Shown: positions 1 to 5,654 of the stretch, in pieces
How positions within the stretch are numbered: the stretch's first letter is position 1
How the letters are laid out: every line of letters starts with the position of its first letter
Assembly (NCBI GenBank): GCA_003510825.1
Contig: DOKO01000229.1
Location: 1-6,124 of the forward strand
DNA: 6,124 bases
Source of the DNA: Stenotrophomonas sp.
Lineage (GTDB): Bacteria; Pseudomonadota; Gammaproteobacteria; Xanthomonadales; Xanthomonadaceae
Direction of reading: 5' to 3'
The notes under the pieces: model-generated
What the model saw: only the letters and a program-made list of their open reading frames with translations
Told to the model about the DNA's origin: nothing
Database searches by the model: none
Made by a program: the position numbers and the translations under genes

Positions 1-693
1 CAGGTCGCTGTCGATGCCGGCGCTGCGGCGCTGGCGGGTCAGCTCCAGCGACTTCTGCGAGCGCGTCAGTTCCTGCTCGGCCACGTCGTTGAGCTGCCAG
101 GCATAGGCCAGCTCGGTGTAGGCCTGGGCAATGCCGGCGGACAGGTTCAGGCGTGCCGCCTGCGCATCCACGGTGGCGGCATGGGCGCCGTCAACGGCGG
201 CTTCCCAGGCGGCGCGCTTGCCGCCCCACAGGTCAACGCCGTAGCTGAAGTTGAAGGCGACCTGACTGCTGCCGCCGTAGCGGCCGCCCATTTCGTCACC
301 GAGCATGGATTCGGGCAGGCGCAGGCCGGTGTAGCCACCGGACACCGACAGGCTGGGCAGGCGCTCGGCGCGGCTGGTGCCGACCTGCGACTGGGCCTGG
401 CGCAGGCGCGCATCGGCCGCGTTCAGGCTGGGGTGGCCGGCCAGGCCTTCGCTGATGAGGGCGTCGAGCTGGGGATCGCCCAGGGCCTTCCACCAGTCCT
501 GGGCCGGGAAGCCGGTGGCGCTCAGGTCGCTGTCGGCCAGCGTGCGCTCGCTGTGCAGGCTGTCCACGTCGAGCACGTGGCCCTGCGGGTTCAGGCCACG
601 GCTGCTGGCGCAGGCGGCCAGGGCCAGGGCCAGCGCTGAAACCAGCAGCGCGCGCCCGGACCGGCGGAGAGTGGGATGCGGGATCGGGTTCAT
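1..693 (-). CDS. emrC: Outer-membrane efflux lipoprotein (TolC/NodT-type outer membrane factor), N-terminal part
   Basis: The gene encodes the outer membrane channel of a tripartite drug efflux pump; only the first 231 codons are present and the reading frame runs off the left edge without a stop. The start is the ATG at 693-691. Residues 1-27 form a lipoprotein signal peptide: arginines at 10, 11 and 14, a hydrophobic Leu/Ala stretch, then the lipobox L25-A26-A27-C28. Ala29 after the cysteine fits outer-membrane sorting. Further on come the family-typical segments DWW (66-68), 'LGDPQLDALI' (71-80), the Ala/Gln-rich helix with 'RLRQAQSQV' near 96-104, and 'YGVDLWGGKR' (151-160), which matches the conserved YxxDLWG motif of these proteins. 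It overlaps the upstream MarR gene by four bases (ATGA), so the two are surely cotranscribed. A MarR repressor followed directly by an outer membrane factor matches the S. maltophilia emrR-emrC-emrA-emrB order. The symbol is inferred from that order, because the pump genes lie outside the window. Confidence 0.85.
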   Translation of the reverse strand, partial: MNPIPHPTLRRSGRALLVSALALALAACASSRGLNPQGHVLDVDSLHSERTLADSDLSATGFPAQDWWKALGDPQLDALISEGLAGHPSLNAADARLRQAQSQVGTSRAERLPSLSVSGGYTGLRLPESMLGDEMGGRYGGSSQVAFNFSYGVDLWGGKRAAWEAAVDGAHAATVDAQAARLNLSAGIAQAYTELAYAWQLNDVAEQELTRSQKSLELTRQRRSAGIDSDL

Positions 694-1133
694 GGGGTCG
701 TCAGGGAATCGCGGATTCGGGTCAGGAGGGACAGCAGCAGCGTGCGTTCGTCGGCGGACAGGTCGCGCAGGGCGAAATCCATCACCGCGTCGCCGCGCTT
801 CTGCAGGCGCGCCCAGAGGGCACGGCCTTCATCGGTCAGAACGATCTGCAGGGCCCGCCGGTCCTGGCTGTGCGGCTCGCGGCGCACGCAGCCCAGGGCT
901 TCCAGCTTGTCCAGCAGGCGGGTGACCGCGCTGGGCACCTGGTCGATGGCCTGGGCCAGTTCGTTGGCGGTGCACGGGGCCATGCGGGCCAGCAGCTTCA
1001 GGCCGATGTAATGGGTGAAGCCGATGCCAAGGTCTTCTTCGGCCATGGACGCATCGAGCTGGCGGACCAGGCCGTCGCGCACCTGGCGCAGCAGCAGGCC
1101 GAAGCTGGGGGGGTTGGAGGACGGACAGATCAT
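690..1133 (-). CDS. emrR: MarR-family transcriptional repressor (EmrR-like)
   Basis: A 147-residue winged-helix regulator, the usual MarR length. It should bind DNA as a homodimer and repress the efflux operon it heads, releasing it when a hydrophobic ligand binds. Residues 10-50 form the N-terminal dimerisation helix and linker. Residues about 54-82 ('CTANELAQAI...LEALGC') are the helix-turn-helix, with the recognition helix around 'PSAVTRLLDKLEALG'. The wing is 'HSQDRRALQIVLTDEG' (88-103), containing the DxR signature. Residues 104-147 form the C-terminal dimerisation helices. The start at ATG 1133-1131 gives a normal-length protein. Its ribosome site is poor: GGAAG lies 13 bases upstream, and an out-of-frame ATG lies between. 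An in-frame reading extends much further upstream, but it crosses the AT-rich control region and the opposite-strand regulator and is not credible. The stop overlaps the next gene's ATG. Cysteines are at 3, 54 and 82. The family call is firm; the emrR symbol rests on gene order. Confidence 0.88.
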   Translation of the reverse strand: MICPSSNPPSFGLLLRQVRDGLVRQLDASMAEEDLGIGFTHYIGLKLLARMAPCTANELAQAIDQVPSAVTRLLDKLEALGCVRREPHSQDRRALQIVLTDEGRALWARLQKRGDAVMDFALRDLSADERTLLLSLLTRIRDSLTTP

Positions 1134-1157
1134 GGGGGAGCATTTTCTTCCAAAAAA

Positions 1158-1179
1158 AATATTTCTCAATGGAAATATT
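1158..1179. promoter_or_regulatory. Perfect inverted repeat, probable operator of the MarR-type repressor
   Basis: The 8-base arms AATATTTC (1158-1165) and GAAATATT (1172-1179) are exact reverse complements around the 6-base spacer TCAATG. The site lies 25 bases upstream of the repressor's ATG, in AT-rich DNA within an otherwise very GC-rich window. MarR dimers typically bind AT-rich palindromes of about this size over their own promoters, so autoregulation of the repressor-efflux operon is the natural reading. The sequence shows the palindrome; its use by this repressor is inferred. Confidence 0.6.
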
Positions 1180-1195
1180 CGATCTGGCATCGAAT
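1177..1195. promoter_or_regulatory. Second perfect inverted repeat in the divergent control region
   Basis: The 7-base arms ATTCGAT (1177-1183) and ATCGAAT (1189-1195) are exact reverse complements around CTGGC. The site shares three bases with the neighbouring palindrome at 1158-1179. Two overlapping palindromes between divergent regulators suggest two dimer-binding sites, either both for the MarR protein or one for each regulator. If both sites can be filled, binding may be cooperative or mutually exclusive. Which protein uses the site cannot be told from sequence. Confidence 0.45.
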
Positions 1196-1211
1196 GCTGT
1201 GTTGCAGCAAC
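1195..1211. promoter_or_regulatory. Short overlapping palindromes, possible further binding site
   Basis: Two small perfect inverted repeats overlap here: TGCTG/CAGCA with a 5-base spacer (1195-1209) and GTTGC/GCAAC with a 1-base centre (1201-1211). They continue the palindrome cluster towards the AraC-type gene. Arms of five bases arise easily by chance in GC-rich DNA, so this is weak evidence taken alone. Confidence 0.2.
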
Positions 1212-1264
1212 GGGCTCGATCAGTGAAGGCGCTACCTTAATGGCCCCCGGAACTGGCCCGGTAG

Positions 1265-1270
1265 TACAAT
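1265..1270 (+). promoter_or_regulatory. Possible -10 element for the AraC-type gene
   Basis: TACAAT matches the sigma70 -10 consensus at five of six positions. No convincing -35 element lies 16-18 bases upstream. If it is used, transcription would begin near 1277. That would give either a leaderless message starting at the ATG at 1278, or a leader of about 80 bases before the ATG at 1359. Confidence 0.22.
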
Positions 1271-1349
1271 CCAGCCAATGAATGTCACATTCCAGCCACC
1301 CCCACCGGTCATGACGGCAGGTGAACCGGGCCCGCCCACCCTGCTCCGC

Positions 1350-1355
1350 GAGGTG
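1350..1355 (+). promoter_or_regulatory. Ribosome binding site favouring the internal start of the AraC-type gene
   Basis: GAGGTG complements the 3' end of 16S rRNA, and its GAGG core ends five bases before the ATG at 1359. The earlier in-frame ATGs at 1278 and 1311 lack any comparable purine-rich site. This is the main reason for choosing 1359. Confidence 0.45.
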
Positions 1356-1358
1356 GCC

Positions 1359-2186
1359 ATGGACTGGTTCGAGCGCAACGACGGCCCGCCGGTCATCGGT
1401 TTCCGCTTCGACAGCCCGCAGGGCCTGGCCCGTGAAGTGGACTGGCACCACCACGCCCGCGCCCAGCTGATCTATGTCGAGCGAGGCCTGCTGACCACCC
1501 GCACCTCGCACGGCACCTGGTCGCTGGCACCGGGCTCGGCCGGCTGGATGCCGCCGCTGGAACCGCATACGGTCAGCTTGGACGGCCCGATGCGTGGCTG
1601 GGGCATGGCCCTGGCTGCGCCGGCCTGCGCCGGGCTGCCCTCCGACCCCTGCGTGCTGGGCCTGTCCAAGCTGGCCCAGGCGGTGGCCGAGCGCATCTGC
1701 GAATGGCCGCTGGACTACGTCCTCAGCGACGACCGCGAGCACATCCTCAGCGTCATGCGCGACGAAATCCGCACCGCGCCGCGCCAGCGCATGCACCTGC
1801 CGATGCCGCGCGACCGCCGCCTGCTGAAGATCGCCTCGCAGCTGCTGGCCGAGCCCTCCGACGAGCGCAGCCTGGCCGAATGGGCGCACTGGGCCGGCCT
1901 GTCGCCGCGCAGCCTGACCCGCCACTTCCGCGACGAGACCACCCTCAGCTTCGCCCAGTGGCGGCAGCAGGCCCGGCTGGCCGAGGCCCTGCGCCAGCTC
2001 AGCGAGGGCCGCAGCGTGGCCGATATCGCCCACGCGCTGGGCTTCAGCAGCGCCAGCGCCTTCGTCACCGTGTTCCGCCGCCACTTCGGCCTGCCGCCCG
2101 GGCGCTACCTGGCGCGGGTCGGCCATGGCCTGGAACCGGGGCTGGATCCCGCACGTGGCTTGGCATCCCCCGCCGCATCCGGATAA
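1359..2186 (+). CDS. AraC-family transcriptional regulator with N-terminal cupin domain
   Basis: A 275-residue DNA-binding regulator of the cupin plus AraC-HTH type. The N-terminal sensor has the expected cupin pattern: the His cluster 'HHH' at 30-32, 'LIYVERG' around 37-43, and 'PHTV' with His70. The C-terminal domain carries two helix-turn-helix units: 'SLAEWAHWAGLSPRSLTRHF' at about 171-190, and 'SVADIAHALGFSSASAF' at about 219-235 followed by 'FRRHFGLPPGRYL', the standard family ending. A tail of about 24 residues follows. An ATG at 1278 would add 27 Pro-rich residues whose first codons have weaker third-position GC and no ribosome site. The ATG at 1359 has GAGG five bases upstream and gives a usual family length, so it is preferred, without certainty. 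The gene diverges from the repressor-efflux operon across the palindrome region and could control it. No ligand or target can be assigned. Confidence 0.85.
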   Translation: MDWFERNDGPPVIGFRFDSPQGLAREVDWHHHARAQLIYVERGLLTTRTSHGTWSLAPGSAGWMPPLEPHTVSLDGPMRGWGMALAAPACAGLPSDPCVLGLSKLAQAVAERICEWPLDYVLSDDREHILSVMRDEIRTAPRQRMHLPMPRDRRLLKIASQLLAEPSDERSLAEWAHWAGLSPRSLTRHFRDETTLSFAQWRQQARLAEALRQLSEGRSVADIAHALGFSSASAFVTVFRRHFGLPPGRYLARVGHGLEPGLDPARGLASPAASG

Positions 2187-2187
2187 T
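2160..2187 (+). promoter_or_regulatory. Sigma70-like promoter for parC
   Basis: TTGGCA (2160-2165), a 16-base spacer and GATAAT (2182-2187) match the sigma70 -35 and -10 consensus at five of six positions each. The promoter lies over the last codons and stop of the AraC-type gene, and the -10 element includes that gene's TAA. Transcription would begin near 2194, giving a leader of about 52 bases before the parC ATG. This suggests parC is transcribed independently of the upstream regulator, although no terminator separates them. Confidence 0.55.
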
Positions 2188-2245
2188 CAGTGCATTGAGA
2201 GCGCCGACCGCCGTCTTCGCCTCCCGACATAGGTAACAACGCCGC

Positions 2246-4489
2246 ATGACCGAACCTGCCCGCCCCGTATTCCACGGTTTCGAACAACTGCCGCTGCGCG
2301 AGTACGCCGAACGCGCCTACCTCGACTATTCGATGTACGTGGTGCTCGACCGTGCCCTGCCGTTCATCGGCGACGGCCTGAAGCCGGTGCAGCGCCGCAT
2401 CATCTATTCGATGAGCGAGCTGGGCCTGAATGCCGCGTCCAAGCCGAAGAAGTCCGCGCGTACCGTCGGTGACGTGATCGGTAAATACCACCCGCATGGC
2501 GACAGCGCGTGCTACGAGGCGCTGGTGCTGATGGCGCAGCCGTTCTCCTACCGCTACCCGCTGATCGAGGGCCAGGGCAACTTCGGCTCCAGCGACGACC
2601 CGAAGTCGTTCGCGGCGATGCGCTACACCGAATCCAAGCTGACCCCGATCGCCGAAGTGCTGCTGGGCGAGCTCGGCCAGGGCACCACCGACTGGGCGCC
2701 GAACTTCGACGGCACCCTGCAGGAACCGACCTGGATGCCGGCGCGCCTGCCGCACCTGCTGCTGAACGGCACCACTGGCATCGCCGTGGGCATGGCCACC
2801 GACGTGCCGCCGCACAACCTCAACGAGATCGTCAGCGCGCTGCTGCACCTGCTGGATGACCCCGATGCCAGCGTGCGCGACCTGTGCGAGCACGTGAAAG
2901 GCCCGGACTATCCGTCGACCGCCGAGATCATCACCCCGGCCAACGACCTGCGCACGATGTACGAGACCGGCAACGGCAGCGTGCGTGCGCGTGCGACCTT
3001 CACCAAGGAAGCGAACAACGTGGTGGTCACCGCGCTGCCGTTCCAGGTGTCGCCGTCGAAGGTGATCGAGCAGATCGCCGCGCAGATGCGCGCCAAGAAA
3101 CTGCCGTGGCTGGAAGACGTGCGCGATGAATCCGACCACGCCAACCCGGTGCGCGTGGTGCTGGTGCCGCGCTCCAACCGCGTCGACGCCGACCAGCTGA
3201 TGGGCCACCTGTTCGCGACCACGGACATGGAGCGCAGCTACCGCGTCAACCTCAACGTGATCGGGCTGGACGGCCGTCCGCAGGTGAAGAACCTGAAGAT
3301 GCTGCTCAGCGAATGGCTGGCGTTCCGCAGCACCACCGTCACCCGCCGCCTGCAGCACCGCCTGCAGAAGGTCGAGCGCCGCCTGCACCTGTTGGAAGGC
3401 CTGCTGGTGGCCTTCCTCAACCTGGACGAGGTGATCCACATCATCCGTACCGAGGACGAACCGAAGGCGGCGCTGATCGCGCGCTTCGGCCTGTCCGAAG
3501 ACCAGGCCGAGTACATCCTGGAAACCAAGCTGAAGCAGCTGGCCCGCCTGGAAGAGATGAAGATCCGCGGCGAGCAGGACGAGCTGGCCAAGGAGCGCGA
3601 GAAGATCCTCGGCATCCTCGACAGCAAGGCCAAGCTGAAGAAGCTGATCCGCGACGAACTGACCGCCGACGCCAAGAAGTTCGGCGACGCACGCCGTTCG
3701 CCGCTGGTGCAGCGCCAGGCCGCGCAGGCCATCGACGAGACCGAGCTGGTGCCGAGCGAGCCGATGACCGTCGTGCTGTCGGAGAAGGGCTGGATCCGCG
3801 CGGCCAAGGGCCACGACATCGATGCCGCCACCCTGTCCTACCGCGACGGCGATGCCCTGCAGGGTTCGGTGCGCGCGCGCAGCACCCAGCAGGTCGCCTT
3901 CCTGGACAGCGAAGGCCGCGCCTACTCGACGCCGGTGCATACCCTGCCCTCGGCGCGTGGCAACGGTGAACCGCTGACCGGCCGCTTCTCGCCGGCACCG
4001 GGCACCAGCTTCGTGACCCTGGCCAGCGCCGAACCGGATGCCCGCTTCGTGCTGGCCTCGACCCACGGCTATGGCTTCGTCACCCGCTTCGAGAACCTGA
4101 TCGGCCGCAACAAGGCCGGCAAGGCGATGCTGAACCTGTCGTCCGGTTCCTCGGTGCTGACCCCGTCGGCCGTGGCCAACGTGGCGACCGACCGCATCGT
4201 GGCGGTGACCAGCTCGGGCAACCTGCTGGCGATCGCCGCCAACGACCTGCCGGAACTGGATAAGGGCAAGGGCAACAAGATCATCGAGATCCCCAAGGCC
4301 AAGCTGGCCACCGAGCGGGTCGTGGCGATCGTGGCGATCAGCCCGGGGCAGACCCTGCAGGTGCGCAGCGGCCAGCGCACCATGGGCCTGAAGTTCAACG
4401 AGCTCGACGCCTACCTCGGCGCCCGCGCCACTCGCGGCCACCTGCTGCCGCGCGGCTGGCAGAAGGTTGAGGGGTTGTCGGTGGAATGA
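2246..4489 (+). CDS. parC: DNA topoisomerase IV subunit A (ParC)
   Basis: ParC pairs with ParE as an A2B2 enzyme that unlinks replicated chromosomes by passing one duplex through a transient double-strand break. The 747 residues are close to the 752 of E. coli ParC. The breakage-reunion domain begins with 'AYLDYSMYVVLDRALPFIGDGLKPVQRR' spread over residues 24-51. The DNA-gate helix is 'GKYHPHGDSACYE' (79-91), and the catalytic tyrosine is Tyr127 in 'AAMRYTES', preceded by Arg126. A long helical coiled-coil region covers roughly 324-485, and a beta-pinwheel C-terminal domain covers about 500-747. 'SACYEA' and 'PFSYRYPL' identify ParC rather than GyrA. The quinolone-contact residues corresponding to E. 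coli Ser80 and Glu84 are Ser87 and Glu91, both unmutated. The only ribosome signal is a weak AGG 12 bases before the ATG. Its neighbours are functionally unrelated. Confidence 0.98.
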   Translation: MTEPARPVFHGFEQLPLREYAERAYLDYSMYVVLDRALPFIGDGLKPVQRRIIYSMSELGLNAASKPKKSARTVGDVIGKYHPHGDSACYEALVLMAQPFSYRYPLIEGQGNFGSSDDPKSFAAMRYTESKLTPIAEVLLGELGQGTTDWAPNFDGTLQEPTWMPARLPHLLLNGTTGIAVGMATDVPPHNLNEIVSALLHLLDDPDASVRDLCEHVKGPDYPSTAEIITPANDLRTMYETGNGSVRARATFTKEANNVVVTALPFQVSPSKVIEQIAAQMRAKKLPWLEDVRDESDHANPVRVVLVPRSNRVDADQLMGHLFATTDMERSYRVNLNVIGLDGRPQVKNLKMLLSEWLAFRSTTVTRRLQHRLQKVERRLHLLEGLLVAFLNLDEVIHIIRTEDEPKAALIARFGLSEDQAEYILETKLKQLARLEEMKIRGEQDELAKEREKILGILDSKAKLKKLIRDELTADAKKFGDARRSPLVQRQAAQAIDETELVPSEPMTVVLSEKGWIRAAKGHDIDAATLSYRDGDALQGSVRARSTQQVAFLDSEGRAYSTPVHTLPSARGNGEPLTGRFSPAPGTSFVTLASAEPDARFVLASTHGYGFVTRFENLIGRNKAGKAMLNLSSGSSVLTPSAVANVATDRIVAVTSSGNLLAIAANDLPELDKGKGNKIIEIPKAKLATERVVAIVAISPGQTLQVRSGQRTMGLKFNELDAYLGARATRGHLLPRGWQKVEGLSVE

Positions 4490-4497
4490 CCGGGAAC

Positions 4498-4536
4498 GGG
4501 GTCGGACCCCTTTCCACGGGAAAGGGCTCTGACCCC
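4498..4536. repeat. Long imperfect inverted repeat just after parC
   Basis: Two 18-base arms (4498-4515 and 4519-4536) flank a 3-base loop, ACG. They pair with a single C-C mismatch and one G-T wobble, starting with GGGGTC and ending with GACCCC. The hairpin begins nine bases after the parC stop and lies between two convergent genes. No T-tract follows on either strand, so it is not a classical intrinsic terminator. It more likely is a dispersed intergenic repeat that could stabilise mRNA 3' ends or limit read-through. Confidence 0.75.
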
Positions 4537-4544
4537 TGCCATGC

Positions 4545-4587
4545 ATCCACGCATGGCGTGGATAGCCGAGCATGGGCTCGGCTCTAC
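4545..4587 (-). repeat. SMAG/GTAG-type REP element, two-hairpin form
   Basis: Two perfect 8-base stems lie side by side. ATCCACGC (4545-4552) pairs with GCGTGGAT (4556-4563) across an ATG loop. AGCCGAGC (4564-4571) pairs with GCTCGGCT (4576-4583) across ATGG. CTAC at 4584-4587 reads GTAG on the minus strand, immediately before the second stem. A GTAG head plus palindromic stem is the defining pattern of the REPs known as SMAG in Stenotrophomonas maltophilia, which are thought to be spread by a RAYT transposase encoded elsewhere. No such transposase is in this window. The location between convergent genes is typical. The pattern is seen; the family name is from memory. Confidence 0.7.
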
Positions 4588-4597
4588 ATTACGCCGG

Positions 4598-5653
4598 TCA
4601 CCGCTGCGACGGACCCCAATATCCCAGGTCCTTGCGGATCTGCAGATCCCGCACCCAGCTGCCGAACGGCTTGCGGCGCAGCGCGCCCATTTCACCGGAC
4701 AGGAAATCCTCGGTCGCGGCGATCACCCGCTCGCTGGAGCGGCCATCGCGGAACGGGTGGATGGCATCGGCATAGCGCACGATCTCCGCCTGCAGCGCGG
4801 GCTCCGGGTGCAGCGCGCGCTGCAGCATCGCCGGCAGCTGCGTGGCCTCGTCGAAGTCGATCATGTGCGCCTTCGGCACGCGGTTGCGGAAGGTCACCAC
4901 CGGCTTGTGCTGGACGATGAACTCCGAAACGATCGACGAGGTGTCCGACACCAGCACGTCGGCCGCACGCTGCGCGGCCATCACCTGCTCCGGCTCGATG
5001 AAGCGCGCGTTGGCACCGGCCAGCGCGCGGTAACGCTCGAACAGTTCCGGCGGGCACTTCGGGTGCAGGGTCAGCAGCCAGTACCGCTCACCGGCGGCGA
5101 TGTCAGCGGCGATCGGCTCCAGCAGGTGCGGGGCCGCGCTCAGGCGTTCGGTGAAGGTCGAGCCGAACAGGATGACCGGACGCCCGGCGGCCGGGGCACG
5201 CAGCACGGCACTCTCGCCGCCATCGTCGCGGAACAGCGGGTCCAGCTTCGGCCAGCCAGTCTCGGCCACGGCGAAGTGACCCTGCTGCTCGGCGATCTGC
5301 CGGAACGGCGCGGTGGTGGCCGGCCCCTGCGTGCAGTACAGGTCGAACATGCCGCGCACCCGGAAGTGGCCGCGGGCGCTGTCGCGCTTCTCCACGTTGA
5401 AGCCATGGAACAGCTGCACCTTGGCCCCGGAGAGGAAGGTCGGCACCCAGTTGGCGGCGCTGAACACCGCGCGCGGGCGCATCGCCAGGGCCTGCTTCAG
5501 GCCGATGTTGGGTACTCCCGGCAGGCTGCTGCCGGCCGCACCGCCCTCGAACCAGGCGGCCACCTCCTGCCCGGACGCGTGCAAGGCCTGCGCCAACGGG
5601 GCGAGAATAGGCAGCGCATAGCGCTCCGTCGCAAACAACAGGTACCCGGCCAT
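4598..5653 (-). CDS. CDP-glycerol glycerophosphotransferase-family protein, probable envelope polysaccharide enzyme
   Basis: A 351-residue protein related to the TagB/TagF (Glyphos_transf) family, whose Gram-positive members transfer glycerol phosphate from CDP-glycerol onto teichoic acid. The fold is GT-B-like. Motifs in order are 'QLFHGFN' (80-86), 'TGWPKLD' (132-138), 'LFGSTFTER' (162-170), 'TLHPKCP' (195-201), and 'ADVLVSDTSSIVSEFIVQHKPVV' (231-253). The last resembles the family's SDxSS nucleotide-site motif, here with Asp237 and Ser239-Ser240. No signal peptide or membrane span is visible, so the protein is likely cytoplasmic or peripheral. Two adjacent ATGs occur (5656 and 5653); GGAGG at 5663-5659 is five bases from the second, which is therefore chosen. 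The gene diverges from a WaaE-type glycosyltransferase, pointing to LPS core or another surface glycan. The true donor and acceptor are unknown, and Gram-negatives lack classical teichoic acids. Confidence 0.85.
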   Translation of the reverse strand: MAGYLLFATERYALPILAPLAQALHASGQEVAAWFEGGAAGSSLPGVPNIGLKQALAMRPRAVFSAANWVPTFLSGAKVQLFHGFNVEKRDSARGHFRVRGMFDLYCTQGPATTAPFRQIAEQQGHFAVAETGWPKLDPLFRDDGGESAVLRAPAAGRPVILFGSTFTERLSAAPHLLEPIAADIAAGERYWLLTLHPKCPPELFERYRALAGANARFIEPEQVMAAQRAADVLVSDTSSIVSEFIVQHKPVVTFRNRVPKAHMIDFDEATQLPAMLQRALHPEPALQAEIVRYADAIHPFRDGRSSERVIAATEDFLSGEMGALRRKPFGSWVRDLQIRKDLGYWGPSQR

Positions 5654-5654
5654 C

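Noticed and set aside
181..639. Plus-strand open frames opposite the efflux channel gene
   Set aside because: They are Ala/Gly/Gln-rich shadow translations. The minus strand encodes a lipoprotein with signal peptide, lipobox and family motifs.
1152..1179. Intrinsic terminator or attenuator on the minus strand (palindrome followed by eight Ts)
   Set aside because: The stem has only one G-C pair in eight, too weak for intrinsic termination. Its position upstream of the repressor start fits an operator better.
1134..2126. In-frame upstream extension of the MarR gene to 478 codons
   Set aside because: The extension runs antisense through the AraC-type gene and across the AT-rich palindrome region. 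MarR homology begins only after the ATG at 1133, which already gives a normal 147-residue protein.
4498..4536. Classical rho-independent terminator for parC
   Set aside because: The hairpin is strong but no run of T follows on either strand, so it is listed as a repeat with possible 3'-end effects.
2105..4573. An 822-codon open frame antisense to the whole of parC
   Set aside because: Its composition is what the complementary strand of a high-GC3 gene yields: rich in Gln, His, Ala, Gly and Val with no recognisable domain. parC is unmistakable on the other strand.
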